A stretch of DNA of 47,133 nucleotides from JBCDGZ01 sp038750655 (lineage in GTDB: Bacteria > Bacteroidota > Bacteroidia > Chitinophagales > Saprospiraceae). Every line of letters starts with the position of its first letter. The first letter of the stretch is position 1. A program made the position numbers and the translations under genes. Below, piece after piece: positions 9,129-17,654 of the stretch. The DNA lies in contig JBCDGZ010000051.1 in assembly GCA_038750655.1 (NCBI GenBank), forward strand, positions 1 through 47,133, in the 5' to 3' direction. The notes below the pieces were generated by a model. It had not been told where the DNA came from. It saw only the letters and a program-made list of their open reading frames with translations, and did no database searches.

Positions 9129-10559
9129 TCAAAAGGAGAAGTAGTTTTTCGCATTGTAGTAACAAATATCCTGAATGACCTTCCCGATCCAGTCTAGGTC
9201 TTTCGGCAAACGGCCCCCTTGGAGGTCTTTACCAAAAATATTGCAAAGCAAACGGCGGAAATATTCGTGTCGAGGGTAGCTCAAGAAGGATCGGCTGTCC
9301 GTCAACATTCCAATGAATCGACTCAAGAGGCCCATATTCGATAGGGCATTGATTTGTTTCTCCATACCATCTAGCTGATCCAAAAACCACCAGCCCGAAC
9401 CGTATTGAATCTTTCCGACAATCGTTCCATCTTGAAAATTTCCGGCCATGGCGGCAAAAACTTCATTATCCCTAGGGTTGAGGTTGTATAAAATAGTTTT
9501 TGCCAGTTGATTGCTCGCATCCAATCGATTCAGAAATTTAGACAGGGATTGTGCCTGCGAAAAGTCCCCAATACTGTCAAAGCCGGTGTCGGGTCCCAAG
9601 CTCCCCAAGAGTCGCGAGTTGTTGTTTCGTAAGGCTCCAAGATGCAGCTGCATCGTCCAGTTTTTCGTATGGTAGGCCACGCCGAGGTGATGCAGTACCG
9701 CAGATTGATACTGGGCAGCTTCTGATTTCGAAATGGCTTGCCCCTTTCGTTTTTTAGTTAGAATCCGATCCACTTCAGGGAGAGAAAAATCAGTCGTCTC
9801 CAATTTTTCCAAGCCATGATCTGCTAGTCGACAACCATGCTCGTGGAAAAAATCCATCCGCTTATGCAGCGCATCGATCAGCCCTTGAAAGTGCTCAATC
9901 TCCGTATCTGCAACTTCAGAGAGGTGCTCAATATACTCGGTAAATCCGGCTTGCTCAATCAGGATAGCCTTGTCCGGTCGGAAAGTCGGCAAGACGCGGA
10001 TACCAAAGGACTGTTGGGCGATCATCTGATGAAAGGATAGGTCATCGGTCGGATCATCGGTTGTACAGAGCAGCTCGACTTTCATTTTTTTCAACAAATG
10101 CTGAACCGCATATTCTTCGGTATTGAGCAAGAGATTACATTGATCATAAATGGATTGGGCGGTTTTAGGGGTCAACAATTCATCGATCCCAAAGTAGCGC
10201 TTAAGCTCTAGGTGAGACCAGTGGTACAGCGGATTGCGAAGGGTGTAAGGCAGCGTAAGAGCATACTGCTCGAATTTCTTCCAGTCACTGGCATCGCCCG
10301 TAATATAGCGTTCGTTGATGCCATTGGCCCGCATGGCTCGCCACTTGTAATGATCACCGTAGAGCCAAATCTGGGTGATATTTTGGTACTGTTTATTGAC
10401 AGCAATGGCCTGGGGTGGCAAATGATTGTGGTAATCAATAATGGGCAGGTCCTTCGCATACTGGTGGTAAAGAAGAATAGAATATTCGTTGTCCAACAAA
10501 AAATCTTCACCCAAGAACACGCTCGACATTTCTTTGATATTAGTACCGTTTGAAATCAT
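9129..10559 (-). CDS. uxaC: Glucuronate/galacturonate isomerase
   Basis: 476 aa, full length for UxaC. It converts D-glucuronate to D-fructuronate and D-galacturonate to D-tagaturonate. The family start FLGEDFLLDNEYSILLYHQY is followed by DLPIIDYHNHLPPQ with the metal-binding HxH. Later come LLCTTDDPTDDL, the TMQLHLGALRNNN block and the C-terminal GMLTDSRSFLSYPRHEYFRR. Translation could start at Met1 (10559) or Met11 (10529); the second gives the closer family N-terminus. It is the first gene of the minus-strand hexuronate operon and is divergent from the SDR gene. It is the only uronate isomerase in the window, so it probably feeds both branches. Confidence 0.95.
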   Translation of the reverse strand: MISNGTNIKEMSSVFLGEDFLLDNEYSILLYHQYAKDLPIIDYHNHLPPQAIAVNKQYQNITQIWLYGDHYKWRAMRANGINERYITGDASDWKKFEQYALTLPYTLRNPLYHWSHLELKRYFGIDELLTPKTAQSIYDQCNLLLNTEEYAVQHLLKKMKVELLCTTDDPTDDLSFHQMIAQQSFGIRVLPTFRPDKAILIEQAGFTEYIEHLSEVADTEIEHFQGLIDALHKRMDFFHEHGCRLADHGLEKLETTDFSLPEVDRILTKKRKGQAISKSEAAQYQSAVLHHLGVAYHTKNWTMQLHLGALRNNNSRLLGSLGPDTGFDSIGDFSQAQSLSKFLNRLDASNQLAKTILYNLNPRDNEVFAAMAGNFQDGTIVGKIQYGSGWWFLDQLDGMEKQINALSNMGLLSRFIGMLTDSRSFLSYPRHEYFRRLLCNIFGKDLQGGRLPKDLDWIGKVIQDICYYNAKNYFSF

Positions 10560-10709
10560 GCCCTAATTTTTAAGCAAGACGCAAGAAGGATGGTTTGCCC
10601 TTACTACTCTGGCTTTTTTTAATGGAAAAATAAATAGCTCCTCCTCTATCTCTCTGTAAGGGTAGCGCCCGCAAAAAAAGTCTTTATGCTATAAGATTCC
10701 TTTTCGATT
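10560..10709. promoter_or_regulatory. Divergent intergenic region between uxaC and the SDR gene
   Basis: 150 bp must hold the promoters for the uxaC operon (minus) and the SDR-uxuA operon (plus). The LacI-type palindrome found elsewhere in the window is not recognisable here, and no clear TTG / TAnnTTTG promoter pair was seen. Control of these two operons is therefore unresolved from the sequence. Confidence 0.4.
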
Positions 10710-11528
10710 ATGACAAATACCCTTTTCGATTTAAAAGACAAGGTGGCCATCGTGACCGGAGGAGCCGGAGCACTCGGCAGTGCGATGGTTAAAGGGCTGG
10801 CCCAAGCGGGGAGCAGGGTGGCCATCCTAGGGCGAACAGCGGCGAAAGGCTTGGAGCTAGCCGATAGCTTGCAGCGCCAGGGGCTGAACGTCACCGCCGT
10901 GCAAGCCGATGTCTTAAATCAACAAGCCCTACAGCAGGCTCGCGCACAAATGCTATCCCAATGGGGAAGCATTGACATCCTGGTCAACTGCGCGGGCGGC
11001 AATCGCCGGGGCGCAACGATTATGCCCGAGGAAAGCCTATTTGACCTCAATCTGAACGACTTTGATCAGGTGACCGCCCTCAACCTCAAGGGTAGTTTAC
11101 TGCCGACCCTAGTGTTTGGAGAAACGATGGCCGCACAAAAAAAGGGCAGCATCATTAACATTTCCTCTATGTCGGCCCAGCGTCCACTGACTCGCGTCTT
11201 GGGCTACTCCGCAGCCAAGGCAGCCATTGATAGCCTAACCAAATGGCTGGCTGTCGAACTGGCTCATAAGTTCGGCGAAGGCATCCGCGTCAACGCCATC
11301 GCCCCCGGATTTTTTGTCGCAGAGCAAAATCGCCATTTGCTGCTCCGAGCCAATGGCACGCTCACGCAAAGAGGGCAGCAGATTATCGAACACACGCCAA
11401 TGGGGCGCTTCGGGGAGCCAGAAGAGCTTTGTGGTCCGGTGATCTGGCTGGCCAGCGAAGCCAGTCGTTTTGTAACCGGAACGGTCATCAATGTCGATGG
11501 AGGCTTTGGAGCCTTCTCCGGCATTTAA
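10710..11528 (+). CDS. SDR-family oxidoreductase, probable D-mannonate oxidoreductase (fructuronate reductase)
   Basis: 272 aa, classical short-chain dehydrogenase. The cofactor motif TGGAGALG lies at 16-23, NCAGG (an NNAG variant) at 93-97, ISSMS around Ser152-153, and the catalytic YxxxK pair is Tyr166/Lys170 (YSAAK). Directly upstream of uxuA, it would reduce D-fructuronate to D-mannonate. That job is done by the unrelated UxuB in E. coli, and SDR replacements are known in other phyla. Other substrates (gluconate 5-dehydrogenase, KduD type) cannot be excluded. The mannonate role rests on the tight pairing with uxuA and the absence of a uxuB. Confidence 0.8.
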   Translation: MTNTLFDLKDKVAIVTGGAGALGSAMVKGLAQAGSRVAILGRTAAKGLELADSLQRQGLNVTAVQADVLNQQALQQARAQMLSQWGSIDILVNCAGGNRRGATIMPEESLFDLNLNDFDQVTALNLKGSLLPTLVFGETMAAQKKGSIINISSMSAQRPLTRVLGYSAAKAAIDSLTKWLAVELAHKFGEGIRVNAIAPGFFVAEQNRHLLLRANGTLTQRGQQIIEHTPMGRFGEPEELCGPVIWLASEASRFVTGTVINVDGGFGAFSGI

Positions 11529-11542
11529 ATTATATGTTGGAT

Positions 11543-12712
11543 ATGAAAAAACTAGAGCAAACTTGGCGCTGGTATGGCCCGAATGACCCCGTTTCGCTGG
11601 CCGATATTCGACAGGCTGGGGCTAGCGGCATTGTCACGGCGCTGCACCACATTGCCAACGGTGAAGTCTGGCCAGTAGCGGAGATTAAGCGGCGGAAGGC
11701 CGAAGTGGCGGCGGCGGGCCTAGTTTGGTCGGTGGTGGAAAGCCTCCCCGTGAGTGAAGATATTAAGAAACAACAGGGGGACTGGCGGCAGCACCTCGAC
11801 AACTACCAAACCAGCCTGCGGCATCTGGGGCAGTGCGGTATCTCTACAGTCACCTACAACTTCATGCCCGTACTAGATTGGACCCGTACCGACCTAGCCT
11901 ACCCGCTACCGGACGGCTCGCAGGCCCTGCGCTTCGAGCGGGCCGCCTTTGTGGCCTTCGACTGGCTGCTGCTAAAGAGAGCCGGAGCGACGGAGGAGTA
12001 CAGCGAGGAGGAGCAAGAGGCGGCCAGCGCCTATCTGGAAAAGGCGTCGAAGGCGGAGCAGCAGCAGCTGGTGCGCAATATCATCGCAGGGCTGCCCGGC
12101 GCGGAGGAGGGCTACAGCCTTGCGCAGTTCAAGGTGGCGCTGGACGCATATGCCGACATTGACGCCCCCCGGCTCCGGCAGCACCTGATGGATTTTCTGA
12201 GGGCCGTCGCCCCCACCGCCGAACAGCAGGGCATCAAGCTGGCCCTCCACCCCGATGATCCGCCGTTTCCGATCCTAGGTTTACCGAGGGTGGTGAGTAC
12301 GGCCGAAGATGTGCAATTTTTGATCGACAGCGTACCGAGCGCGGCCAATGGCTTGTGTTTTTGCACCGGCTCCTTCGGCGTCCGGCCGGATAATGATTTG
12401 ACGGCGATGATCCGGCAGTTTGGCGAGCGCATTCACTTCGTACACCTGAGAAGCACTCGAAGGGACAGGGCCGGCGGCTTTTACGAGGCGGATCATTTGG
12501 AGGGCGATGTGGATATGTTTGCGGTTATGCAGGCGCTTTCGGCGGTGCAGCAGGGGCGGAACAAAAGTATCCCTATGCGCCCTGATCATGGTCATCAGAT
12601 GCTCGATGACCTCCATAAGACCACTAACCCAGGTTATTCCGCCATCGGTCGGCTGAGGGGGCTGGCAGAGTTGAGAGGTTTGGAGTTGGGGGTTTTACGG
12701 TCTAATACATAA
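11543..12712 (+). CDS. uxuA: Mannonate dehydratase
   Basis: 389 aa from the ATG at 11543 (an in-frame ATG at 11534 is equally possible). The open frame reaching back to 11429 lies inside the SDR gene and is ignored. It dehydrates D-mannonate to 2-keto-3-deoxygluconate. Family signatures are MKKLEQTWRWYGPNDPV at the N-terminus, LALHPDDPPFPILGLPRVV, GLCFCTGSFGVRPDND, IHFVHLRSTRRD and the C-terminal PMRPDHGHQMLDD, which carry the metal-binding Cys/His/Asp residues. It is 14 bases behind the SDR gene and completes the fructuronate branch. Confidence 0.95.
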   Translation: MKKLEQTWRWYGPNDPVSLADIRQAGASGIVTALHHIANGEVWPVAEIKRRKAEVAAAGLVWSVVESLPVSEDIKKQQGDWRQHLDNYQTSLRHLGQCGISTVTYNFMPVLDWTRTDLAYPLPDGSQALRFERAAFVAFDWLLLKRAGATEEYSEEEQEAASAYLEKASKAEQQQLVRNIIAGLPGAEEGYSLAQFKVALDAYADIDAPRLRQHLMDFLRAVAPTAEQQGIKLALHPDDPPFPILGLPRVVSTAEDVQFLIDSVPSAANGLCFCTGSFGVRPDNDLTAMIRQFGERIHFVHLRSTRRDRAGGFYEADHLEGDVDMFAVMQALSAVQQGRNKSIPMRPDHGHQMLDDLHKTTNPGYSAIGRLRGLAELRGLELGVLRSNT

Positions 12713-12727
12713 TTCAAGTTGGAAAAT

Positions 12728-13339
12728 CTAGTCCCTGGCCAGGCGAGCCCTCAGATAGATTAAGGAACGACGCATATGGGTCTCGACGGTCCGAATAGAG
12801 ATGTCGAGTAAATCCGCAATTTCCCGGTACTTCATCCCTTCATCACGACTTAGCCGAAAGATATGTCGTCCTTGCCGGGGCAGGCTCTCAATGGCCGCTT
12901 CCATTTTTACGTGGAGTTCCTTACCAATCATTAGCTCATCCGGCTGGCTGTAACCAGACTCGAATTCCTGGTTGATTTCTCCCTTATAATTACGCTCTTT
13001 GATTTGCTTGCGTAAATAATCGACAGCCTGATTACGTATGGCCCGATAGAGGTAGTACTTGACCTTGGAGTCCAGCTTGATGGTGCTGCGGTTTTTCCAA
13101 ATTTTGATAAAGACATCTGAAACAATTTCCTCTGATTTGAAGGTACAATGGGTTAGGCCGAAGGCTCGCTTGCACAGCAACTGGTAATAACGGTGAAACA
13201 GCTGCTCAAATGCTCGGTAGTTGCTTTCTCTCATTGCCTCAAGCAATGCTTCATCAGATAAGGGCTCTCGCTCCGTGTTGAATAAGGAGGCAACGCTCAA
13301 TGGCGATAGGGGCTCTTCTTGTACAGTCAGGGCTTGCAT
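12728..13339 (-). CDS. ECF-type RNA polymerase sigma factor
   Basis: 203 aa. Region 2 spans about residues 32-100 (YRAFEQLFHRYYQLLCKRAF, then EEIVSDVFIKIWKN and the -10-binding YYLYRAIRNQAVDYLRKQ). Region 4 is the C-terminal helix-turn-helix (REIADLLDISIRTVETHMRR). It resembles the Bacteroides-expansion ECF group, which is usually encoded next to a FecR anti-sigma factor and SusC/SusD genes. No FecR gene is adjacent here; the neighbours are uxuA and lacI. A LacI-type palindrome (13363-13382) lies 23 bases before its start, so its expression may respond to uronates. Confidence 0.88.
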   Translation of the reverse strand: MQALTVQEEPLSPLSVASLFNTEREPLSDEALLEAMRESNYRAFEQLFHRYYQLLCKRAFGLTHCTFKSEEIVSDVFIKIWKNRSTIKLDSKVKYYLYRAIRNQAVDYLRKQIKERNYKGEINQEFESGYSQPDELMIGKELHVKMEAAIESLPRQGRHIFRLSRDEGMKYREIADLLDISIRTVETHMRRSLIYLRARLARD

Positions 13340-13362
13340 AAATGGTGGATTTTATCTTTATG

Positions 13363-13382
13363 TAATGCAATCGGTTGCACAA
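13363..13382. promoter_or_regulatory. LacI-type operator, site A (before the sigma-factor gene)
   Basis: TAATGCAATCGGTTGCACAA, a palindrome with TGCAA/TTGCA arms around a central CG. It matches site B at 17 of 20 positions and site C at 17 of 20. It lies between the lacI stop codon and the sigma-factor start codon, 23 bases upstream of the latter. Binding by the adjacent LacI protein is inferred. Confidence 0.7.
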
Positions 13383-13396
13383 TTGCATAAAAAAAC

Positions 13397-14422
13397 TTAC
13401 TGCGCTTTACGTGACGACCCGCGGATAATCAGCTCAGGAGTCAAAACCGTTTTTCGAGGAACAAAGGCTTTGCCCTTTGCCTGCACTTGCTCTAGAAAAA
13501 TCTCCGCAGCAAATCGCCCCATTTCCTCGCTCATCTGATCCACGGAGGTCAATCCGGGTTCTACGAACGCCGTAAAAGGTTCGTTCATAAACCCTACCAG
13601 CGCCATCTCTTCCGGGATTTTCAGGTTTCGCTCTTTCAGTACCTGCATGGCTCCCATAGCCGCATAATCACTTGAGGCAAAGACAGCGTCTGGTCTTTCC
13701 GCCAAGGCCAACAACTGCTCCATCCCGGCGCGCCCATCCTCCAACTGCACTTGGCTTTTGATGACCATCTCTTCCAGGTAGGGCAAACCGTGATCTTCCA
13801 AAGCATCCCGATACCCCCGCAGCCGGTACTTATAAATATTCAAATGGGGCTCTCCCGTAAGGTGGGCAATCCTCCGACAGCCCTGGCCAATCAGGTGGCT
13901 CACGGCCTTGTAGGCCCCCTGATAATCATCGATCACTACCGTACTGACATCCGAGATTTCCATAACCCGATCGAAGAGCACTAGTGGGATGTTCTCATTA
14001 ATGACTCGCTGAAAATGGGCAAATTCGGTCGTTTCCGTGGCGATAGAGGCGATGATTCCATCCACCTGCGACTGTAGCATGGCCGAGATGTTCGAGCGCT
14101 CTGTTGCCGTATCATCGTAAGACTGCGTAATCATCACATTGTATCCCGCTTCGCGGGCAACCTGCTCGATACCTTTAACCACCGAGGAGAAGAAATGGCG
14201 ATTGACCTTTGGCAAAATGACGCCCAGCAAATGAGTATGCCCACTGCGAAGCGCCGCAGCGATGTTGTTGTGCCGATAGTTCAACTGACTGGCCATTTCC
14301 TGTACCGCCTTCTTCGTCTTCGAGCTGATCCGAGGATGGTTGCTCAGTGCTCTGGACACCGTGGAGGGCGTCACCTGGAGCCGCTTGGCAATATCGTATA
14401 TGGTGGTTTTTCCGTTGGCCAT
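13397..14422 (-). CDS. LacI-family transcriptional regulator, predicted uronate-responsive
   Basis: 341 aa from the ATG at 14422, giving the family start TTIYDIAKRLQVTPSTVSRA with the DNA-reading helix. The frame is open to 14497, but that leader would run through the operator-like palindrome at 14440-14459, so the shorter form is preferred. The hinge region precedes a periplasmic-binding-protein-like effector domain (HLLGVILPKVNRHFFSSVVK; AVFASSDYAAMGAMQVLKER). It is flanked by the sigma factor and GntP genes. The palindrome just upstream implies autoregulation. The effector is not readable from sequence; a uronate, KDG or an aldonate is likely from context. Confidence 0.92.
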   Translation of the reverse strand: MANGKTTIYDIAKRLQVTPSTVSRALSNHPRISSKTKKAVQEMASQLNYRHNNIAAALRSGHTHLLGVILPKVNRHFFSSVVKGIEQVAREAGYNVMITQSYDDTATERSNISAMLQSQVDGIIASIATETTEFAHFQRVINENIPLVLFDRVMEISDVSTVVIDDYQGAYKAVSHLIGQGCRRIAHLTGEPHLNIYKYRLRGYRDALEDHGLPYLEEMVIKSQVQLEDGRAGMEQLLALAERPDAVFASSDYAAMGAMQVLKERNLKIPEEMALVGFMNEPFTAFVEPGLTSVDQMSEEMGRFAAEIFLEQVQAKGKAFVPRKTVLTPELIIRGSSRKAQ

Positions 14423-14439
14423 AAGGTTTGATAGCGATT

Positions 14440-14459
14440 TTGTGCAATCGGTTGTACAA
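14440..14459. promoter_or_regulatory. LacI-type operator, site B (before lacI)
   Basis: TTGTGCAATCGGTTGTACAA, a near-perfect palindrome centred on CG: outer TTGT/ACAA and inner GCAA/TTGT-type arms. It ends 17 bases before the lacI start codon, a position typical of autoregulation. The same sequence class recurs at 13363-13382 and 24734-24753. Confidence 0.72.
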
Positions 14460-14513
14460 ATATAACTACATCTTTTGGAAAAAGTTGAAATTTCCATACA
14501 TTTTTTTGTTTGC

Positions 14514-15851
14514 CTAGCCTAGAAGGAAATATAAGACTAAAGTCATCAACAGCACCGCAATCCCTTGCAGCCCCGTCATGAGGGTAAAACTCCGATACGC
14601 CGCCTGTATCTCAATGCCACTGAACTGGGAGACCACCCAGAAGAAGCTATCGTTGGCGTGGGATACCGCCATGGCCCCTCCGCCGAGTGCCATGATGATA
14701 AGCGCCAGTTCGAAGGGGCTTTCGAAGCCCAGGGGAGCCAACAGCGGAGCGATCAGCGAGGAGGTGATGACCAGCGCGTTGGTCGAGGAGCCCTGCGAGG
14801 TCTTCAGTAGGGCGGCGATCAGGAAAACGAGGAGAAGGAAAAGCCCACCGGAGAACCGCCCGCCCACGACCCAGCTTTCGACCAGCTCGGCGATGGGGGT
14901 GGCTTTCAGTACGCCGCCGAAGGCGCCTCCGGCCCCAGTGATGACTAATATCGGTCCGGCCAGTACAATCCCCTCGCCCACCCACTTCGACGAAGAAGCC
15001 TCCCCCCTTGCGGGCAGCAGCAGCAGCGCGCAGAGCATTCCCAGCAGGAGGGCCACCAGCGGATCACCGACGAACAGCAGCCCCTGCGCCCAGCCGCCTT
15101 CCCAAGCCAACAGCTGCCCTACAGAACGTAAAGCGATCAAGAAGATCGGCAGCAACACCGGCAGTAGCGACTTCCAGACGGCTGGTAAGTCTTGCACAGC
15201 GACCGGGGCGGATTCTTTTATCTTTGCCTCAATGGTTGTCCCCTTTTTCATGGCAAACCAATAAGCGATTAATAAAGTAGGAATAGAAACCAAAAAGCCC
15301 ATAAGAATGATGGTCCCCAGATAATCGCCCGCTCCGATGTTTCCTGCCGCTGCGATCGGTCCGGGCGTTGGAGGCACTAGAGTATGCGTAGTATACAAAC
15401 CAGCTGCCAGGGCCAGCGCCAGCGAGGCTTTAGCCACCTTCGTCCGCCGAGCCAGCGCATCGTTTAAGCCCGAGAGGATAATAAAGCCGCTGTCGCAAAA
15501 CACCGGAATACTGACCGTCGCACCGACCAGCGTCATCGCCAAGGCCGGCCGCCGTTCTCCGAGATACCTCAATATCAAATCCGCGATCTGCAGGGCCGCT
15601 CCGGATTTTTCCAAAATCACCCCAATAATGCTGCCCATGACCACAATCAGCCCAATGTAGCCCATCAGTCCTCCAAAGCCTTTGTTGATCGCGCTGATCA
15701 GTTCCGGCAACGGCATTCCTACGCCAAATCCTACACCAAAAGTCGCTAGTAAGATGGCAATAAAAGGGTGCATTCTCCACATGGCCGTAGCGACGATGAT
15801 GAAAACGATGGAAAGGAAAATGACGAACAGCAGCGACCACCCAGTTAGCAT
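14514..15851 (-). CDS. GntP-family gluconate/sugar-acid:proton symporter
   Basis: 445 aa with about 12-14 hydrophobic segments. GntP signatures include the N-terminal HPFIAILLATFGVGFGVGMP, FGGLMGYIGLIVVMGSIIG, IPVFCDSGFIIL, HTLVPPTPGPIAAAGNIGAG and the C-terminal AVSHANDSFFWVVSQFSGI. The family imports gluconate and related aldonates such as fructuronate or KDG. It is divergent from uxaA, with 123 bp between. It is a second sugar-acid importer besides the TRAP system, and may take up an aldonate rather than the uronate itself (inference). Confidence 0.92.
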   Translation of the reverse strand: MLTGWSLLFVIFLSIVFIIVATAMWRMHPFIAILLATFGVGFGVGMPLPELISAINKGFGGLMGYIGLIVVMGSIIGVILEKSGAALQIADLILRYLGERRPALAMTLVGATVSIPVFCDSGFIILSGLNDALARRTKVAKASLALALAAGLYTTHTLVPPTPGPIAAAGNIGAGDYLGTIILMGFLVSIPTLLIAYWFAMKKGTTIEAKIKESAPVAVQDLPAVWKSLLPVLLPIFLIALRSVGQLLAWEGGWAQGLLFVGDPLVALLLGMLCALLLLPARGEASSSKWVGEGIVLAGPILVITGAGGAFGGVLKATPIAELVESWVVGGRFSGGLFLLLVFLIAALLKTSQGSSTNALVITSSLIAPLLAPLGFESPFELALIIMALGGGAMAVSHANDSFFWVVSQFSGIEIQAAYRSFTLMTGLQGIAVLLMTLVLYFLLG

Positions 15852-15974
15852 AATGATAAGATTGATTTATACAAAAGACGTGAAAATGAAGAAAAGTACG
15901 GAATGGCACAAAAATATTCTCTACTCGCATAAAGGGTAGCTAGGTGATTTTATCGTTTTGAAAGTAAAATACCC

Positions 15975-17627
15975 TTGCAAAATATCATCTTAAAAATACA
16001 CCCGGAAGATAATATCCTCGTCGCCCTGCGGGACTTGGAGGCGGGGCAGGTATTGAATTGGCAGAACCATCAGGTTAGACTGTTGGAAGCTATTCCGGCT
16101 AAGCACAAGTTTGCGGCAGTAGATTTTGCGGAGGGCGCGCCCGTTATGCTATACGGGATATTGGTGGGTAAGGCTACTCGCCCTATCCCAAAGGGCAGCC
16201 GTATCCGGACGGAGAATGTCACCCACGCCACCCAGGACATTAAGGTAGACCGTAGCCCGCTTCGGTGGGTAGCCCCAAGTACTACTCCTTTTGCAGGCCG
16301 GCATTTTTTGGGCTATCATCGCAGCGATGGTCGAGTAGGAACGATGAATCACTGGCTGGTTATTCCACTGGTTTTTTGTGAGAATCGCAATATTGAGATC
16401 ATCAAGTCCTCGATGCTGACGCAGCTGGGCTACTTGCATGAGCGCGACTTCGCCGTCGATGTCCAGCAGTTGGTACAGCTCTACAGCGACGGTGCTTCAG
16501 AGGCGGCCATCCGCCAGGCGAATATTCTCAAAACCACCAGCAATAGCCAGGAGCAGCAGCTGTTCCCGCATGTCGATGGCATTCAATTCTTAACACACGA
16601 CGGAGGCTGCGGCGGTATTCGTCAAGACAGCGAAACCCTCTGCCGACTGCTCGCAGGCTACATCACTCACCCCAATGTAGCAGGGGCCACCGTGCTGAGT
16701 CTAGGTTGCCAAAATGCGCAGATTCCACTATTGGAACAAGCGATCCGCGAACAGAATCCCAATTTTGATAAACCACTTTTCATTCTCGAACAGCAGCAGA
16801 GTCAGTCCGAAAGGCAGTTCATCGCCGAGGCCGTCCAGCAAACCTTTATTGGCTTGATGCGGGCCAATAAAATAGAGCGGCGGCCCGCCCCGCTGCACCA
16901 ACTGACCATAGGCTTGGAATGCGGCGGCTCGGATGGATTCTCGGGGATTTCGGCTAATCCTGTATTGGGTCAAGTCTCCGACTTGCTGGTGGCACTCGGC
17001 GGAACAACGATCCTGGCAGAGTTTCCAGAATTGAATGGAGTAGAACAGGAATTGATTTCGCGGTGTACGACCAAGGCATTAGCGCAAAAGTTTATGCAGC
17101 TGATGAATAGCTATGCGGAGCGGGCAGCGGCCGTAGGCTCTGGCTTTGATAAAAATCCTTCTCCCGGCAACATCAAAGATGGGCTGATTACCGATGCGAT
17201 GAAATCGGCGGGGGCGGCCCGGAAGGGCGGCAGCTCGCCCATTCAGGACGTACTGGATTATACCGAGGTGGTTAAACAAAGAGGGCTGAACCTCCTCTGC
17301 ACCCCCGGCAATGACGTAGAAAGCACCACTGGCCTAGCCGCCTCCGGCGCCAATATCATCCTTTTTACCACCGGCCTGGGCACCCCGACGGGCAACCCCA
17401 TCACCCCGGTCATCAAAGTCTCCTCTAATAGTGCTCTGGCACAACGGATGCCTGATATTATTGACTTCGATACGGGGCCGATCATCACCGGTGAGACAAC
17501 GATTGAGGAGCGGGCCTTGGCCTTATTGGATTACCTAATCAAGGTGGCCAGCGGCGAGCAGCGGCCCGCCGCCGTTCGACTGGGGCAGTACGATTTTATC
17601 CCTTGGAAGCGCGGAATTTCTCTTTGA
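15975..17627 (+). CDS. uxaA: Altronate dehydratase
   Basis: 550 aa. It dehydrates D-altronate to 2-keto-3-deoxygluconate. An N-terminal SAF-type domain (MQNIILKIHPEDNILVALRD, GKATRPIPKGSRIRTENV) precedes the large UxaA/GarD domain. That domain begins at FLGYHRSDGRVGTMNHWLVI and includes THDGGCGGIRQDSETLCRLL, LSLGCQNAQIPLL, GLECGGSDGFSGISANP, FDKNPSPGNIKDGLI and the C-terminal FDTGPIITGETTIEERALAL. The start codon is TTG: no in-frame ATG or GTG lies nearby, and this start gives the E. coli-like MQ-IKIH N-terminus. It is followed 27 bases later by uxaB, which makes its substrate. Confidence 0.93.
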   Translation: MQNIILKIHPEDNILVALRDLEAGQVLNWQNHQVRLLEAIPAKHKFAAVDFAEGAPVMLYGILVGKATRPIPKGSRIRTENVTHATQDIKVDRSPLRWVAPSTTPFAGRHFLGYHRSDGRVGTMNHWLVIPLVFCENRNIEIIKSSMLTQLGYLHERDFAVDVQQLVQLYSDGASEAAIRQANILKTTSNSQEQQLFPHVDGIQFLTHDGGCGGIRQDSETLCRLLAGYITHPNVAGATVLSLGCQNAQIPLLEQAIREQNPNFDKPLFILEQQQSQSERQFIAEAVQQTFIGLMRANKIERRPAPLHQLTIGLECGGSDGFSGISANPVLGQVSDLLVALGGTTILAEFPELNGVEQELISRCTTKALAQKFMQLMNSYAERAAAVGSGFDKNPSPGNIKDGLITDAMKSAGAARKGGSSPIQDVLDYTEVVKQRGLNLLCTPGNDVESTTGLAASGANIILFTTGLGTPTGNPITPVIKVSSNSALAQRMPDIIDFDTGPIITGETTIEERALALLDYLIKVASGEQRPAAVRLGQYDFIPWKRGISL

Positions 17628-17654
17628 GCATTCGCTTCTGAATTTACCTTATGT

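Noticed and set aside
14578..15264. 228-codon plus-strand frame
   Set aside because: It is antisense to the GntP permease gene and has the Pro/Ser-rich composition typical of a shadow frame.
15852..15974. Possible fourth LacI-type operator between gntP and uxaA (TTGTGCCATTCCGTACTT on the minus strand)
   Set aside because: Only the first half resembles the motif; the second half-site and the central spacing do not match the three good sites.
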